A stretch of DNA of 64,000 nucleotides. It comes from Hemibagrus wyckioides. Lineage: Eukaryota; Chordata; Actinopteri; Siluriformes; Bagridae. The notes under the pieces were generated by a model. It was not told the origin of the DNA, did no database searches, and saw only the letters and a list, made by a program, of their open reading frames with translations. Both the position numbers and the translations under genes were made by a program. Shown piece by piece: positions 22,460 through 36,146 of the stretch; within the stretch, counting starts at the first letter, position 1; the number at the start of each line of letters is the position of its first letter. The stretch spans positions 11,746,392-11,810,391 of the forward strand of contig NC_080734.1 of the NCBI RefSeq assembly GCF_019097595.1, in the 5' to 3' direction.

Positions 22460-25400
22460 GTGTCAGGCTTGGTATCTCTTGGGGCAGGTGAGGGCAAAGG
22501 CAAGCCATCTATCCAACATGCCCCCCCCCCCATCCTCTTGCCCAGTGACGGAGCATGATGGATTATGGGACTTGAATGGCCAATCTCATGCTCTCTGTTT
22601 CCTTTTTTCCCTTTTTTGCCCTTTTCCTTCAGAGACAGAGTGAGAAATGGGTTTTTAGTGGAGATTCTCAGGGTGCCAGCTTAAAGAGTTTGAGAAGCCT
22701 TTATGGCTGATCTGATTACACTGAAGCGCTAAGGAACCGGAACACAAACACACTCACACACACATTAATAGCACTTTTGTGAAGTCCAGTTTAACACACC
22801 CTCATTTGTGAACCATAACCAGTGTGATTATAAAGCAAATGTTTAAAATGAGTCTGGATTTGTATATTATATGTTTCCTCTAATTTGCTCTATCCTTTGT
22901 TTGGCTGTGTTAGTATCTATTTGTTTTTTTAATTTAATTTTGTTTGAAATTTCAGTTTTATGGACAGACATAAAAGTTGTTTTTTGAATGTATTTTTCCA
23001 TTGTAAAACAAAAAAGCTTAAAATGTTAAATATTAGCACACTAAACTTTAGTTAGACAAATGTTATAATGCAGAAAATGACATTTTAGGGATTAAATCAC
23101 ATTAATTCATTTCTTTTAAAGAACTTTGGTATTATTTCTATTTTCCATTAGCTGAAGATTTTGTTTTTAATTGAATATAATCCAGTTATACCATTTTAAT
23201 TTCAGGCCAAAAATGTTTACTGCAGTTTTAGCTTTTACTATACAACAGCTCAGCTTCTTTTTATACTAATTTTAGCATCTGAAAAGTAAAGAAAATTTTA
23301 ATTACATACAGATAAATCTTTGAAACTGTCGACAAAAAACAGCATTCATTTATCAAGTACCTGAAAGAGCATTAAACTATCAGACCCAAGGCATGTATTA
23401 AAGAAGTGTATTAATCATAATTAGGATTTACTGACAGCTAAATGAATCTCAGCTGGTTTGGTCACTCACTGAGTTCAGCAAATATCCCATAATTCCTAAG
23501 AGATATATATTCAGTGAAAAAGATTCAAGGGGAAAAAAAGGTGCATGTTAATTCATGTTGCTGTCAGATGATGAAACCGAACAATGGTGTGTGTGTGTGT
23601 GTGTGTGTGTGAGCAATATATGGAGTTTTAGCTCTGTGAATGTAAATGCTGTGACGTCTACAGAAACTACAGCATGACTGAATGGACAAGATGAAATAAA
23701 ATGTGCTTGTGAAACAAATAAGAGTTAATAGAACCGGACAACTCATCACAGAACGTGGGTGTGAGCATACTTCAATTGAGAAAGGTGTGTGAGGAGTATA
23801 GGTGTGTGAGTACAAAAGTCATAAATCACAATCATACACACCCAGAGCTGTAGTGCAAGCTTCTAATCTGCTATCAGTATCGAAATGATCTGAGAAAGTA
23901 TTGTTGTTGCCAGTGTATTAATTGAACGCAAACAACATAAATCTGTATTGCCATCAGAATGGATTTTTACAGTGACTCAATGAAAAGGTGGTGCGCGTTG
24001 AGACATGAGAGTTAAGAAACCCGGCTTAACATCTACACACACGTTCTGATCAACACTGTTTCTTCTGTGAGTGAGATGACGGAATCAAATCCTATTGAAT
24101 TTGCTCTGTCACTCTGTGTTCTGACTGACCCGACACACTGTATATTTATAGCTTGATAGAATACGTCAACATAATTTCCACACTACGTGTAAGGTTTATT
24201 CAGTGTGTCCTTAGATATCTTACTGATTTATGTCTGACACTCAGTTCAACACTTCAACAGAGGGCTTCCCATGTAAGATCCTCTTAAAAAGCTAGAAGCC
24301 ATAACCATTTAAAGAAGAAAAAGAAACACAATCATTTGAAAGTTTCACTCAAATAATTGAAAAAATATATATATTATATATATTATATAATAAATTCACA
24401 TTGGAACTTCTTTGTAAATACTAACAATACTTTTTTATATTATATATAAGAACTAGCAACTATCAATGATTTTTCTTTAATTGTATTATAGGGTATTATA
24501 ATATATAAAACAAATATTTTTAAATATTTCTATGCAACATTTTATCAACTACAGATGTTCTAAGTAGGTTTAATGAAATAAAAGGGCACTATGTAAAACA
24601 ACATTTCTGAATTTTATTAAATAATCTGTCACTACATTATCTAACATTATCTGTACCATATTTTTACTGGTTCAACACTTTTTTCCCCAGCAGCAGAAGT
24701 AGCATGTATGGCCTGAATTTCAAAGCCTGATTTGTGCCTGAGAGATTGAAAATAAAGTCAGAATAAATATCCACTGGCTCTCTTGCTAACTGAAAAACCA
24801 GTTCAAAAAATTCATTTTGCTTCCCATGTGCTGATTAAGACAAATTTCAGTTTCTGGAATTAACGCCAATGATAGGAATCATTGAATCAAAGCTATTAGG
24901 AATTGATTTCAGTGGTAACTGAAAGCAGGACAGTGACTTAACACAATAACACATTCATTAAAAAACAATAAGATGCATTATGCATGTATAATGTATTGAG
25001 CTGTGTACTGAAGTGAGAAAATGTTCATCTCGTGACCTAATCAGTCACCATGTTCAATCATTTTCAGCCTATTCAGTTGCCGAACAAACCATCAACTTGC
25101 TGGCAAAAGTAGCACTGGATTATGTTTATGATTGGGCAGGAAAGATAAATAAATGTGTGATAGCCAGAAAACTAGATAAGCTAGGACAACTCAATATACA
25201 GTAGCACGTTCCCAGAAAATGAATAATTGCAAATCAAAAATATTAATCATGTCATGAGGCCATGAACTTAGACTAAAAACACAAAACTAACTCTATACAT
25301 TACTCTAAGTGAGGTAACATAGCATGCTTCATAATATAGTCTTACTAATTCATCAGTTCACTATTTTTCTCATTGAAATTTGTCGAGTTTGTCGATTACT

Positions 25401-27059
25401 TGCTGCAGCCCTAACTGACATCACTAAGGAATATTTTGAATAAATGCAAACAACTTGTCATTCTTGAAAGATGACATATTAACTTTCTCTGTTTCCCTAG
25501 GGTATACGTAAAAGGTGCAAATGTAAAATCTCATCGTCATCATCCATTAGCAAGAGAAAAGACAGACATGGGGGGGATAAAAAAAAAGAAAAGCACTTTA
25601 GTCTAATGCTGTAAATGTTAAATAGACAGATCACAAATCAGGTAATACATACACTAAATACATAAGAATCTAAAATCAAAATTAAGCACAATTAGGGCCA
25701 GAACAGAAAGTTTCACATGTCTGAAACTGCTGGAAACAGGAAACAGGAATTAGATGCTTAAGCATGCTGATTCCCTACACAGAGAAGGAGGAGGGGAAAC
25801 GAGCCCACAGATCAGAGTTTTAAGATTGCACACTTTCTTTGACTCTTGTGGTTGTTAAGTTTCAACAGTTGTGAGAAAGATTGCTTTCTGAGAACATGAA
25901 ATGCATCATTAGGACTACAACTGGCTTTGCGTTCATGGTCAAATGAGACCGAAATCAAACATTTTGGTCATGCTGCCAGTGATTTGCTAGAAAACCATAG
26001 ACCAGTGTGTGTGTATATGCATACATCCCATACTCATTTCATATTTTTACCCACACAAACACTGGTCTGCAGGCTATTTTAGGGTGACAGTCTTCCAAGT
26101 TTCATATAAAGACTAACGTCTCTGTATGCAAGAACAAAAACAGGAAGTCATGAATACAGTCTGGTAAAGCACAGGGATTAAAAAGAGAGCATTTTAAACA
26201 GGGTTTTACACCAAAAACGTGCACAAATGTCCGGGGTGTGTGAGCAAGGGCCAGGAAGTTTGCCGCCCACCTCTTTAGGGCTTGAGAAATCAGGCAATCC
26301 AGTGTTTTGTGGGTTTGACCTCGGCCGGCTCGTATACAGGAGAGGGCCTGCCGTGTGGGCGTGTGGGAAAGACTCAACAACCTTACCCCAAACTCTCTGA
26401 TGTCATACATACAAGACTAAACCTCCGTAAAATGTTAATGTACCACAATTAGTATACATCATGTCTTGTAGCTTACTTTATGTAGCCTCATGTCCTCACT
26501 GGAGGATAATCAGGCTGATTTTGAGGCTGAGTTGTCCCGGAAAAAAATCGCAAAAAGTTTGGACTGGTCTTAAAATTCCTTCCCAAACTTTCCTGTGGTA
26601 TGGGGCGTGTTAAATCCAGTCTTTTTGGACTACTAACAGTCCAGTTGTGACTGGCCTAATTTAAATAATTCATAAATATTAAACACACTGTAGTATGCAG
26701 GGAACCTGAGTTTCTTGACATCATGTATGAAAGACCAACAACCAATGACAGGTCAGCTGGACCGTCATCCGTCATGTTGGTTTTGATCCAAAGTCACTTT
26801 TGCGTCCGAGAAATAATGTGAGAGGTCAGGACAATCCGGACAAAAAGAAATCTGAGAAACTTTCAGATATAGTACTGGTGAGAACTGTATACTATATAAA
26901 AGATACATTTCCTAAAAGAGAAAATGGATAATAATGAATGCATGTTAATTATAGCCTAAGCTATTTTATTTCCTTGAATTTCCTGCATTGTTAATTTTCT
27001 CAACCATGAAAAAAAGGGGATGTAAGGAGTTAATTCCGATTATTACTATTCCGCAGTTC

Positions 27060-27420
27060 TATTTAGAAGACGATTCCTGAGGCAGATCTTATATAAAGCC
27101 AACTCCCCCTTTTTAAAGCCCGCACCAGGAAAGAACGTTTCTTTCACACACATGCTAATATGAGCCTGCACAGGATGCAGTCAGTCAGAAGGGGATGTTG
27201 GTGAGATTAAATTCCCATATATTTTCACCAACCATTCGTGGTTGTGATGAAAAATTGTCCAGTCTGGCGAGAGGGAGAGTGAGAGAGTGAGGAATGTGAG
27301 GTGTCAGGAGTTCAGCGACTGACAGAGTGCGAGCGAGAGAGCCAGAGTTAATTAGTCAATCAAGATAACGAGCCCAGAGACAAGCCATTTACAAAGGGCA
27401 GCCTGCAATTAACCTCCACT
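27060..27420. promoter_or_regulatory. Candidate regulatory element in gmds intron
   Basis: Repeat-poor stretch with ordered motifs. Near 27344-27365 is a homeodomain-type GTTAATTAGTCAATCAAGATAA; near 27390-27400 a SOX/TCF-type ACAAAGGGCAGCC; and at 27408 CAATTAACC. CATTCGTGGTTGTGATG lies at about 27232. GMDS introns lie within the FOXC1/FOXF2 synteny block in all vertebrates, so a long-range fox enhancer is plausible but unproven. Confidence 0.35.
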
Positions 27421-29778
27421 CTCATAGCTCTCCCACACAACTGCTCGAAACTTGTCCATACTAATACAGATACATTTTAAAAGCATTAATTTTTTTTTCG
27501 GATTGAAAACGATTCTTTTTAAAACTGTTCTCCAACTGGAACTGTAGATGGAGGGAACAAGAGATTTTTTGGAAAACGCTGACGTCTGTTTTCCTGTGAT
27601 AGGTCCCTGCTTGTCACGTGATCCTGACTCTAACGCATCTAAAATAGAGGATAAGTTGACATGAACGTTGCTGTCTGGTGCCATCTATTTTTGTCACTGT
27701 TTCACAAGTGATCATAGTAATACACAGAATAAATACTTTGCAATCACTGTCAGTGCTTTGGCTACCTTATATTTAGTTGCTACCCTTTTTTGGATGGCAC
27801 GCAACACATCAAACCGCATGGTATCAATGACAAACCATTTGGCTCAGGTAGCGTGCGTGTACTTAGTATAGGCGTTTTCCTATCCTTACATTTCAGTGTG
27901 GACGGAAAATTTTGGGACATGCATATAGCCACATATAGAGTGAAATGAAAACTTTTCAAATGTATCCGTATCCATGAACAAGACACTAGTTTCATGCCCA
28001 CCAAATTACACTCTTCGATCTTTCTTTCATGTACATTTTCTATCCTGACTTTTCAGCACTGCTTTAAAAACATCCAAACAAAAGCAAAAATCACCTGGTT
28101 TCTGGGCCACATTTTCCATGCCTCTATTCCTTCTAGTTATAGTTCCTATGAACTCTTTCACTCTTCCACAAAACACACTCTCTCCTTTTCCCTCTCTCCC
28201 CTCCGTGGGGCCCAGGGTGGTTCCGCTCAGTCAAAGTCCTTCAGGAAATACCAGAGAGAAGGCCAGGGGAGAACTTACACCCTCTTTCCCTCTCTCCATT
28301 TATTTCCCTGCCTCAGCCTCCCTCGCTGCATAGCTCTTTCTTAGTCCCCTTCACTATTCATCTGTCATCATTTCTCTCCCTCACTCTCGGTCTCTCTTGC
28401 GCTCAGACTCGTCTCTATCCCTCCAGGTTCAGAACTGTCCGTTACTCGGGGCATGTCCCGTATGAATAGCCTCGTCTCTAAGCCAGAGTGACATGGACAG
28501 ACGGGTAAAAGAACGGCCTAGAGCAAAAAAAGAAAATGAGACGTAGAGAAACACAGTAGCAACTGTATGAACACAGGATCTGCCTGTGAACGGCAGACTT
28601 ACAGCTCTGAAGTGTGCTCAATAAAAGTCAAGTTGATGTATATGGTCACCTAGAGGAAACACTGGGCATCAGAGAGCAAGTTTACTACAGATTTGAGCTC
28701 AGCTTGGCACTTGGCCAAACACTTTACGACATCATTCGCACTCGGATTTAACGGCTCTGACCTATTACACTGCGTATCATCATAAATCTGTCACGTGCAG
28801 CCAGTTGCAGAGTCTCCCAGAGTAATGAAACTACACACACACACAGTCACATACTACAAACTGTAGTCTACAGACTCTCAGCTTCAGTTTCCACAGTCAC
28901 ACACAGCCAACCAGCCAGATATGAGAAGCATAAATAATCATAAAGTCTGAGACTGGAGCTACATCAATATCCATACAGTCTACAGTAACTACAAAAACCA
29001 GACAATATCAGACTACACCACAGTTTTCAAAACGCTGTCCATTACACTCCAACACAGAGCTTATATCATCATTAGTTGGGATGTCAAAAACAATACCTCC
29101 TATTATATCAAATAGTTCATGTTTAATTGAAAAATATGAGGTGCAGGATTGAGTGTTTTATAGGCTGGTAGAATAAAAAGGGTAAGAACTATAAAAAGTC
29201 TTATTTTTTGAATGAGCCCATTATACTCTGTGATCCATACTCTAACTCTCCCAACCTCTCGTTCTTTCCCTCCTCCAAATTTACAGGAAAAAAATATCTT
29301 AAAGAAAATTTGAATTGAATTTTGGTGAAACTGCAGTAATGCACTCATGTCCATCTGTGCCTTTCGAGGTTCCGTCTGGAAAGATGTTTACTATAATAAT
29401 GTCACTGATCTAATCCCTCTTTAATGCCAAAATGCTATAACCCTAATCCCTAATAATCCACAAAATTCTGCAATTTAAGGGAAACAGCAGCTCAGAACAA
29501 ACTAGTCTCTTTGTGCACTGAGAGGACATGGAGACACATGCACCTAAATGTTTTAGGCAATTTTCACATAAAAACAGACAAGTTTTTTTTTTTTTTTTTT
29601 TTTTTAGAGAGTCAAAGTAATACGAGGGGGCAAAAATAGCTTAAAAAATAATAACTTGCTGTAAGATTTGAAGATATTTGTGGGTGTCAAACTAATGTGC
29701 ATATGTTTTACCCCACTATGAAAAAAAAAAACCCAGAAAGAAATGGTTGAGGCCTTCCTTGAAACTGTCTGGAAAAAG

Positions 29779-29782
<4 letters not shown>

Positions 29783-29863
<81 letters not shown>
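29783..29863. repeat. (TA)n microsatellite
   Basis: About 40 uninterrupted TA units. Confidence 0.97.
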
Positions 29864-29868
<5 letters not shown>

Positions 29869-30817
29869 CTTTTGGCTGCCTGAAATCCACCTTCACCAAA
29901 GTGCTCATAAAACTGCTTTAAATCAGCGTCTGAATGAATAAAATGGAAGTATAAATCCAAACTGGCTAAATGGAACCGCTGAATGTTCTCGAGTGCACAC
30001 CACGCAGTTCACAGAAAGGTCTTCAGCTGCGTTCAGCTCCACCCTAAAGGAGCCATTACAGGAAACGTTCACCACTACCACCACCAGACCCACTGTAAGA
30101 AACATTGCCCAGGTTCATTTGTTGGAGGACTCTGACGCACAAGTCACCCGTCTCCTGTAGCTTTTGCAATAGGTCCTGCACTGTGGTCACTAGTCAGCTC
30201 TTGGAAGCGGCCATTAGTGCCAAGTGAGCATGCCAGAGACTGATGAGTGAAAGACCTAGACTGATCTTATTGGCTTTGCAATATTTATTTAGACACTTGG
30301 TTAACTGCTGTAGCTAGGTATGTACTGGTAGCTAAAAGCCTGAATCTCAGCAGGACTTGCATAGTTTCACAGTGAAGAGAACTGACTACATCTCAAGCAC
30401 CTGTACAACTGTACTAAAATGTACTATTTTTAAACACACTATTACGTTCAATAGCACACCAATTAACAATAAGACTTTTTTTCTGTTCTACTTGGTCACC
30501 TATTTTTTTGACTCTGCCACTAGGAGGTGTGTCCGCCTGTTTGTCCGAGATACTCTTTGTATCCAAAGAATGAGAGGATAATTCTATAAAATTCCTACAA
30601 AGATTTATCACTGTAACTAGCATATTAGATTAAATAACTGATTACATTTTGAAATTAGGTCAAGGGCACAACTAGTTCAAATGACTGAAATAGTTTTTCT
30701 TCAATAGCTTCTTTCCCGTGTCAAGTATATTTGAAGTGTATTTCAGGCATGCAGGTGAGTAACGAAAGGACTGCAGGTATCTCTGTTGACACCAGTGGCC
30801 TTGAGTTCTATCTGTTT

Positions 30818-30818
<1 letters not shown>

Positions 30819-30858
<40 letters not shown>
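30819..30858. repeat. (ATT)n microsatellite
   Basis: About 13 TTA units. Confidence 0.95.
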
Positions 30859-30859
<1 letters not shown>

Positions 30860-32127
30860 TGAATGGAGGTTACTACCCCCTTCTGGTAGGGCAAGATATT
30901 TACAGTGAACTGTTGCCTTAGCAATATGGATGTGGATGGATGGCTCTTGGTGTGTCCTGGCACTAAAGTCGTAGTCTTACCTATTAGTCAAGTTTACGAG
31001 TCCAAATCAGAGGGAAATTGATACTAGTGATATGTTTGCTATTTGGTTTGGTTTCATATTACATAATTAAACCCGCCCATTTATTTAAATATATATTTGG
31101 GTTGTTTGTGTAGGGCTAATTACGCCCTTGAAAAACTCTTTAATTCACTGGTCAGAAACATGGTGATGGAAACATTAGATATATAACAAAATTTTAAAAT
31201 GTTGTAGTTCAGAATATTGTGCTTCACAAAAAGCATTTTTTTGTTCACCCAGATATCTAGAACACACCACATTTCTACCACACTGTGTTTTGGCTCATTT
31301 TGTGCCTCGTTGCTCACTCTGTGCCTTGTGGTTCAGTTCAGCAGCTTGCAGCGACAAAAATGCTGCAACAAAAAATGTTGTTGATTCAGGATCATATCCC
31401 TTTTTATCCCGTTTTATCACTGCACTAGAAGCATAAGGTGGTGTCGAGACTGTTACATACATGCTAATTATGTAGCATGCACACAAGGTCAACACACTTA
31501 TCTGCTTCTTTTACTAGGAGGAAAAAAATAATTCAGTGGAAACTAGGCGTGTATTCATTAAAAACCCCCCCACCATTGTCCTTTATGAGATTAGAGAATG
31601 TGGTTAAGTAAGAATGTGGTTAACTGTATTGTGCAACACTTTATGGTTAACAATTTACCAAATCATTGAGTAGGTGCCTGTTCTACATGCTAAACAGGTA
31701 TTCTCAGATGTCAGGAGGCTGCACACACCTGTAGAAAGTCCAGATCCAGAAGACATAATTTGCATAGAGCCGACAAAAGCAGAGATAACTGCTTTTCACT
31801 GCTGCATTACTCATTGACACATGATAATGACTCATGTGTGAACTTGTTATATGTTATATGCAAATTAATCAAATGTAATAGATTTAGTATACTCAGTTTT
31901 AATAAATCTGCTGAATGAATTCAGAAGACTAAATTAACAAAACTCGCACATAATTATCAAGCAACATCATTATTGTTTATGGTTTAACGAGTACTTGAAA
32001 GACTCTTAGAGAAATATTTGACCTACATGTTTGTCAGTCAGATTTTAGAACATGGAAATATGTTTCTTTCTGCTGCCTGTTCGGCAGCCATTCGGGTTCA
32101 GCATCAGCATCATTCGGGTTGCTTAGT

Positions 32128-32200
32128 GGGGGATGCGGTAGCTTAGTGGTTAATGTGTTGGTCTACTGATCAGAAGTATCATTATCTGAGTCTGCACTGA
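32128..32200 (+). mobile_element. tRNA-derived SINE, 5' fragment
   Basis: GCGGTAGCTTAGTGGTTAATGT is an A-box-type head, followed by GGTCTACTGATCAGAAG. It is the same family as the longer copy at 44835-45024 and is truncated before the B box. Confidence 0.6.
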
Positions 32201-33531
32201 CGGCTAAACATAACAGCATCAATGGCATCTTAACAAGAATGTTTACAAACTGTGAACAAAGATTTTTTTTTCCCTCAATCCTTTTATTTCAGGACAATCT
32301 TTTTAAAAGAAGAAAGATCCTTGAAAAACGTATCCAGAGGTCTGCAGGGGTATATGATCTAAAGTATTTGTTTTAAAGTGATATGCTATTTAATATCTTT
32401 ACTCATATAATGTTTGATATATTTATAGTATTTTCTTTGCCGATGTCTACTGAATATATTTGATCCCCGATAATCCGCTCTCATTTAAAAGCTTTCCTAT
32501 TGTAAATCTAACAGACCGGATGATCCATTCCAGTGAAGTAGCTAAATATTTAAAGTAGTTGCCATAGAAATGGTCTTAAATTTGACTTTATGCCACGCTC
32601 TTGGCTGAGTGAAATGTTTTGCTCCTGGTCTTGGTGAATATTGAGTTTATAACCAGTTGGTGTAACGGTCTAAAATTTATGGCCAGAGAGTCATGAGCAA
32701 CATTGTCCATGACTGAGCGCTAGCATTTACTTCAGCTGCTCTGTTTAGTGTTTGTCCTAAATCTACTGGCTAGTTGGTTAAAATCACTTCTGCGGTATCA
32801 GTTGCATCTCTTGTGGGTCTTTAAACTGCTGGATAGTTCAGGCGACCTCAGTCTGCATCACTGATAAGTCATTTTTTGGGGAAAAACAGAATGAAAATAA
32901 ATAAGTAAAAGTATAATGAGGAAAAAAATGATCATGGGAGGTAATAAAATCAGGTTACAAGTTAATTACAAGTTAATTAGGTAGGTGTGTATGTTGAAAG
33001 TAAAGGAAAAGAGGAAACCTGATCACAGTGCAGATGCAGTAAGAGACTTTGCTAGAAAATAAATGTTTCTTTCTGTGTTTACTCCAAATCAGCCTTACGA
33101 CATGCCCCTTTGGTAGAAACCACTGTATGTTAATGCAAGAGGAACTTTCTAAAATGATAGGCAACATAGTGTGTTGTGTGTGTGTTGTGTGTGTGTGTGT
33201 GTTTTCCATCTGTCAGCAGTCATTTAGTCAGTCTGTTTTGTTTTCTGAGTTAGTGCCTTTTTGAATTCCTGGTTGAGTGACTACACTTACATACTTACAC
33301 ACACACATATCTAAAGCAAAATAATGTCTTATGCACAATAGGCAATGATAAGTATTCATTTAAAAATCTACTAAAGGGAAGAAAACAATTTAGTCACCAG
33401 CATGATGAAAGATGTGTTATATGAGCCTGAAGAAAGCAGAGGATATCTCTGTCTTTTCCCCCTTCCCTCACTCACACACACACTCTCACTCTCTTACATA
33501 TGCCCCCCACTCATACTCTCACTCTCACACA

Positions 33532-33532
<1 letters not shown>

Positions 33533-33581
<49 letters not shown>
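33533..33581. repeat. (CT)n-(CA)n compound microsatellite
   Basis: On the minus strand this is a GT/GA tract starting about 22 nt inside the intron, after the splice donor of the adjacent gmds exon. Confidence 0.95.
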
Positions 33582-33585
<4 letters not shown>

Positions 33586-33602
33586 TAGTATCAGGGACTT
33601 AC

Positions 33603-33699
33603 CACTTCAGTGGGACGGTAGTACTTGGGGTCCACTTTGACATGGATGACCCCTGTTTCCTGACACTTGCCTACCTCGTTCTCATTCTTCCCCTCCCAC
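33603..33699 (-). CDS. gmds: GDP-mannose 4,6-dehydratase, internal exon
   Basis: 97 nt. Begins with the third base of a Val codon, then [16 protein letters not shown] and [16 protein letters not shown]. This matches human [16 protein letters not shown] through the KYYRPTEV block. The YYRPTEV motif is a signature of GMD-type dehydratases and contributes to nucleotide-sugar binding and the tetramer/cofactor region (family knowledge). The donor is GTAAGT (33597-33602) and the acceptor is CGCAG. Confidence 0.97.
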
Positions 33700-35352
33700 C
33701 TGCGTGATATGAAGATTGTTACATACAGACAAACAGAGAGAGAGAGAGACAGACAGACAGATAAACTGATACATAGCCAAACAGACACATTTCTCTCCAC
33801 AGGTTTTGAAACTTCTTCTTGTTGCTATATACATTGAAAACATTTGGGCTTGACATCAAAATCTGAATGGGAAGAGAGTTCAGAATGTCAGCTGTTATTT
33901 TGCGACATTTATATCTAGATGCGTTAGGAAATGCCACCTTTTGTTTGAACCCACCCATTTTTCAAGTGATCAACATGATCGGAACATGAGACTGACAGGT
34001 GTTTCTTGTTATCCTGGGGTGTCCTGTTAGATTGACTGTTGAAACAATTATGTCTACTCAGTAATGTCTACTCTTGGTTTGAGCCCTGGGTTTTACCTGT
34101 GAAGACTTGTTAAAAAACATAACACAACATAAAGGTCAGAGAGGTGTCAAAAACCTAAAAACAAGACACTGTGACATCACCAACAACCTCCACAGGTCCA
34201 TCCTCCTGTCTCTGTACTTCACAGTGAGTATAATGTTCTTGGAATACAATGCACAAGTCTGCTTTATCCTTATCATCTTGAAATAATGCCACAGAGCTCT
34301 ATTTTGGTTTGACGCGACTTCCATAAGAGTTCTGATTTGTCTAGAGTAAACAGATTTGGACTGGTATCTCTGTTTTGTGTGAGATGAAGGAACATAGATG
34401 ACTTTGGACCAGATCATTATTATTATTATTTTTTTTACATTGTTTTCTGTGTTGTTCCTCCTGCTTTCTCATCCTGCAACTCTTTCCCAGTGACTACTGA
34501 CATCTCTCTCACCTTTACATTAATCTAAGAGCAGCTTGTGGTTCCATGAACTTACCTGTATATTACTGAACAGATATTACTGAGAGATGTTTTTAATTTG
34601 CTTTGGCTTTGTTGTTTAATAATGTTGTCCTTAAGAACTTTAGAAACTCTTTCCCAGTCTCATTAATTGCTACTTGCTGTGTGAAATCTTCCCATCCGGT
34701 GACTAATTTAATACAGCGTCTGAATTTCTATTAGCTCTAGTATTTAAAAATACCATTGTTTAACACATGTTTTTGATATACAAGTCAAAAGACATTATTT
34801 GTGTTAATGTAAAGTGGGTATATGCACTGGTGGTATATTATATAATAAAAACAACTGACCAGATACTCACTTGACATCACTTTTGACAGACAGACAGACA
34901 GAAATACAGACAGACATACAGAGAGACAGATATACAGACAGACACACAGAGACAGACTTACAAAGAGACAGACTTACAGAGAGAAAGATATACAGACAGA
35001 GAGACAGACTTACAAAGAGAGAGACTTACAGAGAGAAAGATATACAGACAGCGAGACAGACAGACATACAGACAGACAGGCAAACCGACAGACAGACAGA
35101 CAGACAGGCAAACAGGTGTAGTTTAACACTAGTGTAAATTCGATTATTTTTTTTTTTTGGATCAGGCCAGTGCTGTGATTTATGGTGTAGAGAATGTAGG
35201 CAGAAGTTCTGAAGTCAGACTGCTCACATACGCCAAACAGAAAACTGCAGTTTGTTAGAGTGCAGTGTGGAGAGTAGAGAATGCCAAGAAGAGTAACACA
35301 CAATAAATTGTGCAGTAGTATACAAATTGTGTGTGTATGTGTGTGTACTTAC
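33700..35352 (-). other. gmds: gmds intron, 1.65 kb
   Basis: Noncoding, with a GACA-rich complex repeat at 34884-35116 and a GT-rich tract at about 35330-35346 beside the donor of the upstream exon. No other feature seen. Confidence 0.85.
34884..35116. repeat. Interrupted (GACA)n complex repeat
   Basis: About 230 bp of GACA units mixed with ATACAGAC, GAGAGAC and ACTTACA variants. Confidence 0.9.
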
Positions 35353-35471
35353 ACAATAGACTTGCCCACGTGTTTGAAGGCTCTCTCCACAAACTCTCTC
35401 ACGCTGTGGACCTCTCCTGTAGCTATGACAAAATCCTCTGGCTCCTCCTGCTGCAGCATCAGCCACATGGC
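35353..35471 (-). CDS. gmds: GDP-mannose 4,6-dehydratase, internal exon
   Basis: 119 nt: 39 codons plus two bases. Encodes [20 protein letters not shown], then [19 protein letters not shown] and the first two bases of Val. It aligns residue by residue with human [20 protein letters not shown] and [12 protein letters not shown]. The ATGE-x-HSVREF block is diagnostic of GMD. The donor is GTAAGT. The acceptor's pyrimidine tract is a (CT)n microsatellite running straight into CAG at the exon edge. Confidence 0.98.

Positions 35472-35472
<1 letters not shown>

Positions 35473-35505
<33 letters not shown>
35473..35505. repeat. (GA)n microsatellite forming a splice-acceptor tract
   Basis: On the minus strand, about 16 CT units ending in TCTCAG directly at the gmds exon 35353-35471. 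Confidence 0.95.
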
Positions 35506-35508
<3 letters not shown>

Positions 35509-35964
35509 ATGCTTCAGCTTCCATGATGTGATTTTTATTTTTTCCTCCACATCATTATGGAGATCACTCCCCAGTGCATTTTAAAGACGTTTACAACAGG
35601 ATATGAGTTATCACTTTATCAGCATCAACCCACATCAGTCACTGTCCCATTGTGGGATTTAAACCTGAGCCTTATCATCATCATCATCCTCATCCTTATC
35701 ATCTCTTCAGTCTGCTGATCAGTATCAGTGGAAAATAATCACGGATTCATTCATTCATTCAGCTGACTAAATGAATATCTTTTTCTTATTTGATGATTTA
35801 AAGTTTTAAGACGTTTATCATTTGTACAGTGTCGAAGCGCTCTTCTGTTTCGATGACGATGTGATATCAGACATTATGACAGACAGTAACTGATAAATGA
35901 GCAAAAAAAAAAAAAAAATGCATAAACGTGTATATGTGTAGATGTCTGTGCACAATGTAGAGAA

Positions 35965-36143
35965 GTGGTGGCTCAAGCAGTTAAGGCTCTGGGTCACTGA
36001 TCAAAAAGGTTGGTGGTTCAAGCCCCAGTACTGCAAAGCTACTGCTGTTGGGTCCTTGAACAAAGCCCTTAACCCTCCCAGCCATATCATGGCTGACCCT
36101 GCACTCTGACCCCAGCTTCCTAATAAGCTGGGATATGTGAAAA
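35965..36143 (+). mobile_element. tRNA-derived SINE, first of a head-to-tail pair
   Basis: A-box-like TGGCTCAAGCAGTTAAGG and B-box-like GGTTCAAGCCCC in the first 60 bp mark an RNA polymerase III promoter of tRNA type. Then come TTGGGTCCTTGAACAAAGCC and ATCATGGCTGACCCTGC. The 3' tail stops at GGGATATGTGAAAA, where the next copy follows. Confidence 0.85.
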
Positions 36144-36146
36144 CCT

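Larger units (their letters stand above)
22265..33602 (-). other. gmds: gmds intron, 11.3 kb
   Basis: Noncoding. It contains (CA)n at 22402-22457, (GT)n at about 23586-23611, AT-rich stretches at 24360-24660, a candidate regulatory stretch at 27060-27420, a T-tract at 29583-29606, a long (TA)n at 29783-29863, (ATT)n at 30819-30858, a SINE 5' fragment at 32128-32200 and a CT/CA tract at 33533-33581. No further exon was recognised: codons on both sides join in frame with no missing residues. Confidence 0.8.

Noticed and set aside
28448..28459. p53-type half-site GGGCATGTCC
   Set aside because: Only one half-site; no partner within the allowed spacing.
30516..30529. Weak CTCF-like core GCCACTAGGAGGTG
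   Set aside because: Two mismatches at constrained positions, unlike the two better motifs between the fox genes.
30871..30890. Weak reverse CTCF-like CCCCCTTCTGGTAG
   Set aside because: At least two mismatches in the core.
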